A stretch of DNA of 64,000 nt from Trichostrongylus colubriformis (GCA_963978905.1 OZ022256.1:44502001-44566000), one strand, 5' to 3'. Numbered from the stretch's first letter, positions 13,769 through 25,960 are shown. Translations and numbers: made by a program. Notes: generated from the letters alone by a model not told the origin.

Positions 13769-14982
13769 TTGCAGTGGCTGAATGTGATTTCACCTTTCAC
13801 AATTAGGAGGATAGTCGATGTACAGGCCAACGTTTATTACCTCTCAGAAGATTTTTCGGATTGTCACATTGCCTCATCGCCTAGAAGACTTATTCAGAAT
13901 GGACGAATGCTTGACTTGGATCACTGGATGAACCGTTTTCTTTATTTTTCACTGAGATTATGCTATTTGGCCCATAGAATGACTTGCGGGAGTCAGCCGA
14001 TATACAAGTCAGTGTTTCTATTCTCCCACAGAGGCTGGTCACTTACACCGGAGGATGCAGGGGCTACTTGGCCGGGGCAGATTGCTCCTCGCACATTGAG
14101 AGTGGAAGTGCGCCACTTGTCGCCACAGCACCTCCTTCTCAAGGGTGAGATGAAACTTTCCCATTTCGACGAAATTTTCTGCGTACCCAACATATCACAA
14201 TCTTGCGATGGGTATCGTGATGTGTCGATCTGCAGCTACTCGTATATAGCTGATGGTATTTTACAAAAATGCCATCGCGGCAAAAAGACATCTGCGACAG
14301 CTGAAGATTCTAGCAATCACTCGTCTCTGAAGCATTTGTTGTGGGAAAGTTTCTCCGCGTCCGTGTACCTGATTATTTCTGTCATAGTGACATGTTAAGT
14401 TTAAAGGTCAAGCCATGCATGTGGCGTTCATCTATAAGAAAAACTGCGAATGTCTCATTAGAGCTGATGCTTTTAATGCGGAACGCTACGGACATGGTTC
14501 TTGAAATCAGACAAATCGATACGTTGTTTGTTATAAAATCATCGCGTTTACTTTTTTAAATCAATCTTTTCTGTGGAATGCGCGGCACATTCTAGTGCTG
14601 TCCAAATTGTGCTGGCAGGTATTTGACCTATACGATAATGACTTGAGACGACTAGCCGAGGTACAAGTCAAAGCTTTTATCCTCGCAGACGACCAATTCA
14701 CCGACTCCGGCGGAATGGAAGTATGGTTCGTCTGGACGGGCGTCAATACGGAATCTGATCCTCGCACCATGAAGAGTGGGGGTAGTCACCATCTTTCGCA
14801 CACCTCCTCCGTCCTCACCTGCGGGATGCGGGAAGGATTTCGTACAGATGGGGCATTTTCACGTGCACGAGTTTGATCCCCGCATCATGAATGTGGGAGC
14901 CTGCACCACTGTCGTTGCATCACTTCCACAAATCGCTTTCGTCTGCCACCACGGACATGAATGGAACTATGTATTAGGTTGA
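13769..14982 (+). other. Open frames with three similar short segments; possible decayed gene
   Basis: A 209-codon frame (13769-14398) ends in a hydrophobic stretch, SASVYLIISVIVTC, before TAA at 14396-14398. Good acceptor- and donor-like sites lie inside it (ttctcccacag ending at 14025; aagg/gtgaga near 14144), so it may be several exons rather than one. Further downstream, frames at 14595-14876 and 14776-14982 contain ESDPRTMKSGG and EFDPRIMN; the first frame has QIAPRTLRVEV at the matching place. The three short stretches look like diverged copies of one module. I recognise no family. This may be a gene remnant. Confidence 0.2.
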
Positions 14983-17900
14983 AGCATAATCAATGCGGCT
15001 TTTTTATGCTGCGTTTTTTTGTAGTGGACATTAACGTTTTGACGCCTACCAAATGGGGGGCAGTCCCTGACTGCGATGGTGAAAACGCTCCCGAATAGTC
15101 ATTTGAACATGTTTTTGCTAAATTTTCTCATTAGTTTTGCTTAAAAAAATTCTAGAAAAGGAGCCGCACTATAGACAGCAATTGGGTGTAAGTGGTTATT
15201 GAGAAATTCCTGAAAGGAGTTACCTACATGGAAACTATAGGTCTAAGAAGGCTATCTGTAGCGAAATCTCGGTGAAAAGCGCGCCTCCGAATTGTAGAAA
15301 CGGCGCAACGGATAACGGCTGACGCCTTGGATGACAGACCCCGCCTCCAAGCGACGCGATTCTTCGTTGGCCATGATGAGAGCGGTCAAGGATATGCGGT
15401 AGGATCGAAGGTATTGCGGGACATGCTTCCGCAGTTTTAGGATGTAGCTACTCCAGAAAATAGGTGTTTATCGGCAACATGACAATGGAAATCTCCTCAC
15501 GCAACATCTCTCCACGAAAAGGCCGTTCGCGTCGAGAATCAGCTGTGCAAAGCGGCCCTACTTCCGCCATCGTATAACTAAGCACCTCAACTTTCATATT
15601 AACTACTTCTTTTACTTTTCGTCCGAATTTCCCCTAATGCTGCCTTTTAATATGCTCCAACCCAATAGAATGCGCGACGCATTCAAAAATGATTTGATTA
15701 TCGCTAAAAACTTTATATCCTTCTCCCCTTTTCGGATCAGTGGGATCAGTGCTATGGCGGAATCACTCGAGTATACAGAAAAGCGTTGGATACTCATTGA
15801 TTTCCCTTTGATTACATAATCTTCCTATCGATAAATACCTAAGCTTTTTCCACTTATACTAAACTTATCCTTAGCTAATTGAAATAGTCATACAGTCGAA
15901 GGCAACCGTGTTCATGACATTTCAAGCTATTGCCTTATCTCTTAGCGGCATATACAGGTTTCTTGTTTTTGCGGAAAAACGAAACTTGCTCTGTGGCAGT
16001 GAAAGACACTGAAAATGATTTGTAGCTGTCAGTGGCAGTGTAGTTCTTCGCACTGCGTTTTTCCATCCCTTCCATGATGTGCGGGAGCATGAACTGAAAA
16101 ACAAGCCACCCATGGTATATGGTCGAGGAGGGGAGCCTTGAGTCATCTACTATGGTCTACCATACCGTCATAAACTTTCTCTAGGAACAGAGGCCTTCGG
16201 GAACATTTCAAGTCTGCTCAATCATTGTTCATGATAGTCGAAATTCAGTATGTGATGAGTTCATACTTTCCGGAAGTACGGTACTAATGAACCCACGGGG
16301 GTACATCCTTGAAGAATGTGAGCAGAATATGCCCGAACGAAATGTGATCCTGAATGCAGTGCAGGGATCAGGGTATTTAAGCATCCTTATCAGTCGCATA
16401 ACTTAGTTGCAATCAACTCCATAAAAAAATTCTCGAAATTCTCTTATGAATCACAACATGGAAATCGAAGGTGGAACTGAAGTGATAAATGGTGATATGG
16501 TTGTTGAATGGTTAGTCACGTCACGAAACGTTAACTAAATGATCAATCAGAAGTACAACATGGCTGATTAAGACCTTATAGCACACTATTAATCAGGTAC
16601 AGCGATTGTGCAGGTCACCTTTAAATGAAATGTCAGAGTGAAGATAACGGTTAATGATAGGAGTTGACGTTCACAGTTGTGATTATTAGTCATGGAATGA
16701 TTGATAAGGAAAGTAGGGTCGGTTACGATGTTAGGAGCTCTCCGAGAGCAGACATGGCTGAAAGCATCTCTCATCAACCATAATATTCAGATGCTAGATG
16801 CCCACACCTCCTTTGTCCACTCACGGCTGATCACTGTGGAGCGCACTCACACTCAGGATACACCTGGAGTCGGGAATTCCTCTAAAGGAGGGTCGTATTT
16901 GAGCGAACAGGGGGTCATACTTGAAGAGGGAAGCGATAAGCACCATAATTAATTTTTTTATCGGCAGATGATAAGCGATGGGCATTTTACAACTAGTGCG
17001 TGTGAAGAATTATGAAATAAATATCTTTTTGTTTCAGATAAGAATACATAGCAATAAAACACGTTGCAACTATATAATGCGGCAACGGGTATGGTCTTGT
17101 ATAGGTCATAGGTCAGAAAAGGAAGGTCGTATTCGGGCCCTATAGATGGGGATAGAGGAGAGGGGGTTGTCGTAATGAAGCGGTCAGATTTTTCGACACC
17201 TGAGGATGTTTTGCTCACTGTAAAAGTTTTTCATTTGTTGAATTAACTACTCCTATTACGGTTTTCAAAAGTAATCTATGCTCTTCTATCCTTTCTTTTT
17301 CGGCTGTGAAGTTATCTTTCTCAGCTCGAATCGATAGGGTTACTTCATTCTATTCGAGAAATGAAGAGCGTGAACTGACTATGCTGCTTTCACGCCTTTT
17401 CTGCTCGAGCACAATGTGTCTTGAATGAGTACACATTCCAGTACGAGTTTTTTTCCAGTAAACGGAAAAAATCAATCAAGTAAGATTCCTTGATGTTGAG
17501 CTACCAATGGCTGAGGAATTAAACTTCTGGAGCAGGGGTTTACTTGTAGTATAGCGCAGTGTGGATGGCATAAAATCGCAGGGTAGCGCATCAGAGACGG
17601 ATACGAGCTGCAATTCGGACTAGGTTATCCCATGGATTATCCCTCACAATGTACGAAATAAAGTCGTAAGAATGAAATCGATAGCAGAACACGAACTACA
17701 TTGTGAAGTCTCACAGTATTAATTTTTTTACTGATTTTCACGCTACGGTGCACTCAGAAAATATTTTCCTGAAGATTGCACTGGAAATTTGCCCACCATG
17801 GGAGAAACAAATTAAAATTTCCAATGCTTAAAATGGAAATGTTTCCATTTCCATTTTATAAACCAATGCATTGCTCAATTTCGTGTATATCACTTTTCAA

Positions 17901-18732
17901 CTACTATAAATTTCTAACAACTCCAAACAAACTTCATTACTATACTAAATTATGGGGTCATTATTTTTGGTCACTTCTATAACTATTATTACTGTACTAA
18001 ATTAATACTACAATTTGAATAACTATGCTGCTACGATTTTTGTTTACATTCATAGCCCCGTCGGAATGAGGGACAAGGACCTCGTCAGGAGACCACTCCG
18101 GTCCTTCGTAAGGTGGGTCGGCCTTATCACCGGTTACTCAGTAGGATCTCAAGGCATGCCTGGAGCTGTTTTTCGAAAATCTGTTTCTCTTATTTTTTAT
18201 CAGTTTCTCTCTTTTCCTAATCATATTTAGTGCTTTATTTTTTACCAGTTTTCGCCACGCGATCTACCTCGCGCGTCACACGACATTGGTAATTTGTCGA
18301 ATCCACACCCTTCCACACGTTCACTGGTGCCACTCATTCGTCACAAAAATCAAAGAGCGTACTATGTGATGATAAGGTTCACCATCCGTTTCCGAATCTT
18401 AAGTACATTATGATAGCTGTCTGAGGGGGGTCGTGTTTTGTAAAAAATATTGCAATCGTTTCCATTTACAAGGTTAACCACTCCGTGATCGGTTAAGTTC
18501 AAATGGCAGTGCTCTTCCCAAGACCCAACATATTGCATGCCATCCCAGTGTGCCGACACCTCCAGACCCCAGAAGGAGGGTGAGAGTACGAAATAGGCGT
18601 TTATATAAGCAGTAGGTGCTATCACTACGACAACATAGCCGTACAGTGATACCCCAACACCCATCGGTCTCTCCCAACATAGAGCGGTTGTTTTGCTCTA
18701 TCACTCCATAATCACAATCACTCACTTGCAGA
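14983..18732. other. Intergenic stretch, no convincing gene
   Basis: Only short overlapping frames occur, none with domain motifs or paired splice sites that I trust. There is some AT-rich sequence, and GC-richer blocks at 15290-15420 and 18055-18170 that could be old repeat pieces. I see no RNA gene or clear inverted repeat. Confidence 0.6.
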
Positions 18733-18805
18733 CGGACAGACATACATACCGACATACAAACCGACATACAAACCGACGAACAAAGTAAATGGTTTATATA
18801 ATAGA
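18733..18805 (+). repeat. ACATACAAACCG-type tail with TATATAA end
   Basis: Short tandem motifs (gacatacaaaccgacatac and variants) are followed by aaatggtttatataatag. The same kind of tail ends the repeats at 20093-20305 and 60672-60893. It probably marks the end of another, otherwise decayed element whose body lies to the left. Confidence 0.55.
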
Positions 18806-18943
18806 AGGATTATCTTTCCCCATATCTTTCATTTTGCATGGTCTTTATTCCCACGAAATACGAACTACTCTTGTGCACACCAGTTTTGATGTATTGAATA
18901 AATAAACAAATACCACTAACTGCTAGTATCATGTGCATCCTCG

Positions 18944-19690
18944 ACTGGTGGTACCAGAAAAAAATTTTTTCCTACACTTTCAACCCCCATTAGTCAAACT
19001 TCAGCAAGTTCTGACAAGGTATCTCCATCAATGGATTCAATACCACACCTCATACTATCATGAACTCCGTGCCTGCACGAACAGGATCTTGAGCTTATTC
19101 CAAGTGAACGTAATGAGTCACCTCAACACGGCAAAATCCGAGATTTCGTCGCCCCGTTCACAACCTTGCTAAGGTTCGTCCTCCCCGGGTACCTGAAGGG
19201 ATTCGGATTCATATGTGGTGGTGCCCTCAAGTATTCCGTTATACTCAGGCTCCCTACATCCTTCATTTCCAAGAACAAAAACGTGCCATCACCAGTGGAG
19301 ACCCTCTGGAGGGAGGGGGGGGGGGTGAGATATGAATAATGACACTTCGGATCATAGCACCGTTGCCCAAGCAGCAAGGGCTCTGTGACTCCCATGAACC
19401 AAAGGAACAATCCTCAGGAAGCTTCTCACGAAAGACCTACCACGGAACCGGCTCGGCTTCACTGTTTTAAGCGTACCTTGATACCGTAGGTGCTCTGAAT
19501 CCCGAGTGCGCCGACTGAAGGCTCCGTATTTTGATGAAGGTGAAAGTAGTGAGTCTCAGCTTGTTCCCGTTTCCAAAGGAGCATTTCGGAAATATTTTGC
19601 GCCAATACTTTTATCACTTTCGTTTCCGTGTTTGTATAATGAGTGGATGTGAGCCGTGAGCAACATAACTTTTTTTGGCACCCCTTGTAG
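18944..19690 (+). mobile_element. Non-autonomous DNA element, GGTGCC-end family, copy 1
   Basis: This block matches 59796-60490 in the same orientation and 21814-22360 in reverse. Shared stretches include acttcggatcatagca, agggctctgtgactcccatg, aatcctcaggaagctt, and a right end of ggatgtgagccgtgagcaac followed by ttttttggcacccctt. The ends are imperfect inverted repeats (left ggtaccagaaaaaaa; right rc of tttttttggcacc). It contains a G-run near 19315-19325. The small open frames inside do not correspond between copies, so I do not regard them as genes. Confidence 0.75.
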
Positions 19691-20092
19691 TTTCCATGGG
19701 TGTTAAGCTGGAGAGACTTTAACCATGCCACTTAACCACACAGGTGTAAAGTACATTTCATCGGCGCGGGGTCAGCAGTAAAATCTGGGAAGATGTTTTG
19801 GATGTCACTTCTTGCCAATGAATACCATCTTCGGTGCAGACAAAGCACGATACCTGCTTTTATCTCCGTCACTGACCTGAATAGCGGTTTCTTGATGCCT
19901 TCTCAAGGCCACCTCCTCTATTATATCAGTTATTAATAAAAGAAACAAATGGTCACCATTTGCAGTAATTCGCAGGGTCACGGACTTCCATTTGGGTCAC
20001 CCACCGTTTGAATGCCTACCTATTTTCCACTTACTTTCAGAGCCTTCGTCTTTTCTAGTAGTAGTTTCTAGAACACCAGTTGGGCTTTCTAG

Positions 20093-20305
20093 AACACCAG
20101 TTGGGCTGGCACACACTACTGCGCGTCACACATGGAAACATGCAAAATGAGCGCGTGTATCGAACTCTCTCGCTCTCCCCACTTACTCTCACTGTAGCCA
20201 CTCACCCAAAGTCCGTACTGTAGATTGAACTTGGGTAACTAAACCACAGGGTGGACAAACAAACAGACATACCAAACTCCTGGTTTATCTATAAGGTATA
20301 AGGTA
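20093..20305 (+). mobile_element. SL1-bearing repeat, copy 1
   Basis: The left end is caccagttgggctggcacac, the arm of the palindrome family, and is preceded by a short partial duplicate (ttctagaacaccagttgggc, 20066-20085). It continues with gcgtgtatcgaactctc, an SL1-like stretch on the minus strand at 20223-20244, a gacaaacaaacagacatacc tail and tggtttatctataaggtata. The copy at 60672-60893 has the same order. It appears to be a non-autonomous repeat built from half the palindrome plus other sequence. Confidence 0.75.
20223..20244 (-). other. SL1-like 22-mer, diverged (18/22)
   Basis: Read on the minus strand it begins ggtttagttacccaagtt, against the nematode spliced leader SL1 ggtttaattacccaagttt. 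I count 18 of 22 matches. It lies inside the repeat of 20093-20305 at the same relative place as the better match at 60813-60834. Confidence 0.6.
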
Positions 20306-20663
20306 TGATAACCCATGAAATTATACGTTCAGCAACTATCACATTGTATACTACAATCAGATTTTTTGCCAGCCATATAACTTGAACACAAATAAAATTA
20401 GCATAGAGATATCTGTAACGATAACCTTATGATACAGGGGTAATGCTGTGCAAGAATAAAAATACCAGTGCTTCATCAGTTTATCAACTCCGCTAGAAGG
20501 CTTCACTGTGACATTACACTTTATTCAGCGCATTAAGCAGTATGAAAATGCTCAGTAAAGATTATATTATTTTGTAGGAAAAGATTTGCAACACTTTGTA
20601 AAGTTGAAAGACATTCCGATATTGCTTTCGCTGATACCGCGTTGATCTATTAAGTGAAATCTA

Positions 20664-23600
20664 GTGTTCTACAAAAGCGACACAGAATTTTCTGCGAGCA
20701 GTCGATTTTTCGAAAAAATTCAAGGATTTGGGTCTAAAAGCTTACGCAAATCGTCAATGTTGAGATTTCCATCACATGTGTCTGAAATTTCACTCGACAC
20801 CCTTTACCCGTCAACGGAGTGCTATCCGCTTCTTTCACATCAATTTGTCTTCAATAAAACCGTCAACAAAAAAGGTCTTTCCAGCTATCTTGGCGGTCTC
20901 AATGTGGATGACGTGGCGTTTGATGCTAAACATGCCAGCATGCTTAGAGCAGTTGTTGCTTTCGACACTGATCGGCCATCTACTGCTCAACTGTCGACGG
21001 TGCAGAACAATACCGTCACAGTCCTACGTAAGTGCAACTTGTTCACTTCAAAGTCCCCCAAACATAAGGTAATGTGGTTTCAGAGGGCAACATGATGGGT
21101 ACATTGATTCCAGTGGCCACCTCTGAGAGTCTTGAGCATGGTGTACGCTATTCCCTTGATCATGTTTATTTCACACCGTCAGATTCCACTCTCTTTTTTC
21201 CAATCTGAGCTTAAAAACTCGCAATTTAATTCCAGCACTCAGAACGGTACCGGAGTACCGAACAGCAGCACTTCGACGCTGTTCTTTGTTGATCCGGTCA
21301 ACGGCGAAATAAATGCAAATCCACAACTTTCCGAGCAACCACAAGGTGTCTACACCGTCGTGGTCATTGCTGTAGACACGAAAACGACTGAGCCGCTACA
21401 TCGCATCGTCAAGAAGGTCAGCGTCTTTCATTTGTCCACTTCTACACAAACTTTCGATATTTCCAGTTCCACTATGTGAAAGCGACCTGAAACTGCGCTA
21501 CGTATTCAGCACAAAACTCGAAGAATTTGCCGCCAGTCGTGGGCAATTTTCCAAGTATGGGAAATACGCAGTGTCTCAAAGCGATTGGTTCGATATCATT
21601 GATTTCAGGAAGCTGCAAGAAGCTCTCAAAGTCGATCATCCAGAAGGACATATGCAAGTGTTCCTATCAGAGCCTAAGAGAGACATGAGGAATGCATCAA
21701 GGTTTGTAAAGGCTCTGAGCCTATATTGGTCCTATCTTACAACCTCTCTTTTCAGCTTCAAACTTTCTGTTCTCAAATTTTGAATATCGATATTTCAATA
21801 TAATAAGTATACAGGTGGTGCCAAAAAATAAGTAATTTTGCTCACTGCTCACATCCACCGAGTATGCAAAACAAAGGGTGACGGAAGAGAAGGAAGTAAT
21901 GGCACGAAATATGCCCGAAATATTCCTTCAGAAGCAGGAGCAAGCTGTGGCCCACTACTTTCACCACCATCAAAATACGGAGCTTTTAGTCAGCACAGTC
22001 GGGCTTCAGAGCACATACGGTATGATGGCCGCCTAAAATAGCAGAGCCAGCTTCCGTGGTGGGTCTTTTGTGGGTAGCTTCCTGAAGACTGGCCCTTCGG
22101 TTCATGAGAGTCACAGAGCTCTCGCTGCTCGGACAACGCTGCTATGATTCGAAGTGTCATTTTTCATGCAAACCCCCCTCTAGAGGGTTTTCAGTGGTAA
22201 TGGCACGTTCTGGTTCTTGGAAATGAAGGTGTTGTGAACCTGGAGAAAACAGAATCTTCAGGGACATCATCTCGAGTGAATCCCTCAGGTACCTAGAGTC
22301 AACAGATCTTGGGCAAGGTTGTGAGCGAAGGCGACGAAATTCCGGATTTTTCCGATTTGCGCTGATACATTTTCTTTACTCGGAAGAAGCTTTCGATCCT
22401 GCTCGTGCAAAGGCTGTTATGGAATGTGGTGATGGTTCGAGGTGTACTTTTGAATTTAGGGATGTAAGTACCTCGTTCGATTGTGCTTTAGTTCGACTAA
22501 TATGGCATTGAAAGTAGAGGGTAAAATTACTCTTCTTTGGCACCTTCTGTATGTATAACAAAATTATTTTTCCCCAAATTGAAGCCTGATTTTAGATCTA
22601 ATAGAGAAATATGAAGTAGAAAAATTTAAAATGTCGCGAAAATTTTTTCCTAGTTCCTGATGTAATCACTACTGACTCGTGAGTATGCTTTCACGACATC
22701 GGTCTGCTTCCACGTGCTGAAGAACGAGCAGGTACAGAGTGAGCGTTCAGCCATTTCGGCACTGTCGCAGACAGCCGTTGAAAACAGTGAACTGTCAAGG
22801 CTCTACCACAATTACAAAGTAATCAACATCGAGGTTGGCATTCTTTTCAACTCCCGAAAATGCCCCTCCCTTCTTCCGATTGAGCAAAGTTGCTTTCAGC
22901 GTTGTGAAGCCACCTCGATGCCGATGGTCCGTCAATCAAGCTTCCAGCTTCCCGCGCACGTTCTACTGCTCGTTGCCGGTGTAGCTGTTCTGGTCGTTGT
23001 CCTGATTGCTCTACTCACTTACATCTGCTTCGTGCGACGTTACAGAGAGCATCTACGCATGAAGCAGAAACAGATGAAAAGTATGTTGTACAGAGTGAAA
23101 TGAAATGAAGTGAAGTTTCCCGGAAACATTGGTCGAGAAGGGTTCACGGTAAACAAAGAGTTCCTCCAGGAACGGAAAGCAACAAAAACAAAAAAGATTA
23201 TGCACGGTATATCGCCAGCGCACCACATCTACAGTAATATTAGGAATCAGATAAATTGCAATGCATTGGAATGATACACACACACATTCCTCTAACACAT
23301 GCAAATTTTTTGTTTCGAACATCGTTATCATATGTTCCCTGTGAGTAGCGTAGAGCCTCCAACCCCCTCCTACCTGGGAGAACTCAGAGGACTCTCCTGT
23401 GGGGGGGAGGGACACCAGCTCCTGCGTTCCCCGGAGGTCAGTCGCAATGCACCTTTCTCAACAACCGTGCAGCATAGACATGGCTTGGGGCACCTGTGTA
23501 CGCCCGGGTGTGTGCAGATATGACGGCCAATCGCTTCGCGGCGCCACCAGTACGACTTGCGAATCGATTGCTCTTGGTAGCCCGAGAGTGCGTGGTTGCG

Positions 23601-24031
23601 TCACATCTGCCACCCATGCTACACTGCCTCGCTTGAAGGCTGCCATGCCCCGCCACTGGCACTCGCACCCGGCGCGTTGCTCGCCGCGGGCGGCCACGCG
23701 ATTTGCTGTCATATCTGCACACACCCGTGTACGGTCTCCGCACCTATACGCCCATGTCGTGAAGGTGCAGAGAAAGCTGTGGGTTACTGCAGATACGAAA
23801 GCCAGCGATGTACAAAGTGTAATGATGGGAAATCAAGCCTTAATAATTATCAGCCAACCGGGTTATCGTTCAGTGCTTACGCTTTTTCGATTTCAGTGTC
23901 TGAGAGAGCTTCATCGCAGCTTAGCTACTCTCCTACGTTCATCCTACCACCAGGAGGGTAAGTTCAAGAATCTTGGTCAATTTCTGTTGATGCAAGCACT
24001 ATGTGCTACTTTCAGGCCGCGGTACTACTAA
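20664..24031 (+). CDS. Cadherin-like transmembrane receptor, 3' exons
   Basis: Probable exons: about 20700-21027, 21084-21177, 21236-21416, 21467-21701, about 22385-22464, 22684-22833, 22900-23080, 23897-23957 and 24016-24031 (stop TAA 24029-24031). The third exon carries FFVDPVNGEINANPQLSEQP and a VYTVVVIAVDT strand, typical of a cadherin repeat (an adhesive extracellular domain). Exon 22900-23080 encodes a single membrane segment (LLLVAGVAVLVVVLIALLTY) followed by basic RRYREHLRMKQKQMK. A short cytoplasmic tail ends PPGGPRYY. Phases agree at most junctions (for example aaaa/gtatgt with ttcag/tg gives ATG at the 23080/23897 join). The 21416/21467 join is one base out of phase with the frame that stays open downstream (CESDLKLRYVFSTKLEEFAA). 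This could be a missed site, an assembly error or a mutation. The exon near 22385 has a good donor (gat/gtaagt) but an unclear acceptor. Introns hold a repeat (21814-22360) and a GC-rich inverted repeat (23440-23790). The 5' part is not located. Which nematode cadherin this is I cannot say. Confidence 0.7.
21814..22360 (-). mobile_element. GGTGCC-end family, copy 2, in an intron of the cadherin-like gene
   Basis: It starts ggtggtgccaaaaaataagt followed by aattttgctcactg, the reverse complement of the right ends at 19690 and 60490. It then carries tcctgaagactgg, atgagagtcacagagctctc, gctatgattcgaagtgtcat and gacgaaattccggattttt in the reverse order of copies 1 and 3. The left-end inverted repeat seen at 59800 is not clear here, so the element is probably truncated close to the exon at about 22385. 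Confidence 0.7.
23440..23790. repeat. GC-rich imperfect inverted repeat in an intron
   Basis: The left arm (about 23490-23545) reads tgtacgcccgggtgtgtgca then gatatgacggccaatcgc. The right arm (about 23697-23745) is its reverse complement with few differences (gcgatttgctgtcatatctg then cacacacccgtgtac). The segment is clearly richer in G and C than the AT-rich surroundings, and overlapping frames of up to 210 codons arise on both strands because stop codons are rare. I take it to be a palindromic transposon remnant, not coding. Confidence 0.65.
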
Positions 24032-24188
24032 CCATCATATCACTTGCAATGCGTTGTCGGAGTGAATTTTGCGCTTTTTTCACGGCATCTTCGACTGCTG
24101 TAAATAGGGTCAAACAAAGTTCAACCCTCCGCTGTTGTTGGGTTCCACATTTCCTCTTGTTTCTCTTCTTCTCTCTTCCGTGGACTGC

Positions 24189-24300
24189 AGAGCGCAGGAA
24201 ACGTGCTGACTCCCTTTTTCTCGAACGACACCGTTTTCAACTTCCTTAGAGTGATGTTTGACTACAGTTATAAAGCTGAAAAAGTGCTCAAGTTTGATAA
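24189..24300 (+). pseudogene. Exon fragment related to the exon at 57661-57948
   Basis: After an acceptor-like ctgcag (24184-24189), one frame gives RRKRADS and, after a one-base shift, FFSNDTVFNFLRVMF. The intact exon at 57661 has SKRNIQDFLTNDTVVSFVER. The matching N-D-T-V core, the basic lead-in and the equal distance from the acceptor support common origin. The frameshift and an early end suggest a non-functional copy. The protein family is not recognised. Confidence 0.4.
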
Positions 24301-24520
24301 ATATGTGATTCTTATTTGTCTTCGAGTCTCATTATGTAGTAAATGGGCAGAACCTCAAGCGGATCGCATTGAGGTAAGATGCAGATTGATTTTACAGTGA
24401 AACCCGTTTGCGGGCAAAAACAAGTTCCTCTGAACTTGCCAGGCGGTAGGTCCTGTTTACTCTCCAGCGAGCAAAGTTTAAGAAATTGCAAAACGAAAAT
24501 CATGCCATATAGGTTTTTAA

Positions 24521-25040
24521 CCCATAACGGACGGTGCGCCACATAGTTACTCCCGACATTTAAACATATTTCCCGACATATTTCTAAATAACCAATTATA
24601 CACGTATACACTACAAGTATTGAAGAATAACATATATTTCCAGGACCGGTGCAGCGCAAATTTTCAACAAACATTATGCGAGTAACTTCAAATGCAATTC
24701 TTTCTAGTTGTACAAACAAATGACAACAATTGTTTTTAGTCACAATCAACAATCCATTAGAACCCATAGGCTCCGTTTTCCATTTGGAAACCCTCGCGCT
24801 CATCTTACTACTCGAAATGCATGTTTTTTCGCAGTAATAGGTAGAGAGAAGTACCGCGTATAACAGCATGAGGTGATACCACAACACAGCGATGACCCTT
24901 TTATCAGTAGCTACTGCACAAAAAGGTTACAAAAATGATTCAATTGATAAAAATTGGCGAAAGGTTTGACAAAAAACGGCGCAAAAACGCCGCCGTTCGT
25001 TATGGGTTGCGTGACCATGTGGCGCACCGTCCGTTATGGG
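24521..25040. mobile_element. piggyBac-type MITE with TTAA target duplications
   Basis: The element starts cccataacggacggtgcgcc and ends with the reverse complement of that stretch. The terminal inverted repeats are 24 bp perfect (through ccacat) and continue imperfectly (agttac against ggtcac). It is flanked by TTAA at 24517-24520 and 25041-25044. TTAA duplications and ends beginning CCC are hallmarks of piggyBac-superfamily elements. The right end also has a subterminal variant copy (cccataacgaacggcg on the minus strand near 24990-25006). At 520 bp it has no transposase. The 191-codon minus frame at 24312-24887 crosses the element boundary and looks accidental. Confidence 0.9.
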
Positions 25041-25529
25041 TTAAGGGAGCTTGAACATCAAAAAAGTGTAGTCAAAAGTAGAGAACAATTCGCGTCGACT
25101 CGAATCCACACCTATGTTATCTTTGACAACCTCAACGGTAAAAAAGTATTCAAAAAAGAAGGGAATGGTCAGCTCATTTAACACGCATTTGCGACAGTGG
25201 AATAAGCACAATGCTCTTCCGATGTGTATGTACCATCAGGAGACAGAAATTTGCGTGGTGCAGACAGCCTCGAGCTTCCATTGAGGAATCTTTGACGAGG
25301 GGGTGGTACTTGGTCAGCTGAGAATCCTAATCCTCTGGGTCAGCAGTAATCAATGTAATCTTTCACACTGAGGGTGCAAAGAGTAAAGAAGAGATGTGAT
25401 AAAACTGACTAACCGAATTTGAATCCGAAGTCAAATTTCAGGTTGAGCTTCACTCAAAAATCTCGAAGGAAACACGCAAGGAGGCACGCATAAGAAACAA
25501 GGTAAGAAACAAAGTTCTTGAGATAAATG

Positions 25530-25960
25530 CTTAAGACGATTCTGTAGGGAGGAGAGCGAGAATGGTAGACGCAGAAGATTAGCCCAGTGAAAGCGTAAAC
25601 AGTTTTTTGGCCTTCTTGGAATTGTAGTTCGTCAACAAAGTATCAAGATTTGTATCCAAACGCGTATAACTCATGCTCTGGTGCGAGGTCACAGTGCAAA
25701 CAGATAAACTATATTCGTTTGATTACAGATTCTTAATACCCTGTTCACAGTTATTCTAAGACGGCCAAGGGAATAGTGTACCCTTTACCTGATGGATTGT
25801 CTAGAAATCTCATGCATGGCCCAATCCCACCACGATGCCAGCCAACGTCAATCGTTTCCCCGTTGATTCCCTGGCACCGGAATCACGTACCCAAGGACCT
25901 CCGACTCTCTGATTAGCCGTTGGGCTTGTTATCTATACACAGGTCACAGTATAAGTACTC
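25530..25960 (+). repeat. Dispersed repeat family, copy 1 (pair at 58860-59275)
   Basis: Collinear with 58860-59275: ggagagcgagaa..., gcgtataact..., ggtgcgag, a run ending ccctgttcacagtt, then aagacggcc, aaatctcatgcatgg, a cccac...ccagccaacg run and a cacgtac run near the end. Both copies lie in the same orientation. Part of the core in the other copy is a small inverted repeat (ctgtgaacaagg against ccttgttcacag). No coding content is seen. The boundaries are approximate. Confidence 0.6.

Noticed and set aside
23399..24031. 210-codon plus-strand frame and overlapping minus frames
   Set aside because: Caused by the GC-rich inverted repeat with few stop codons. Only two short pieces, 23897-23957 and 24016-24031, fit spliced coding sequence.
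24312..24887. 191-codon minus frame
   Set aside because: It crosses the end of the piggyBac-type MITE and has no recognisable motif.
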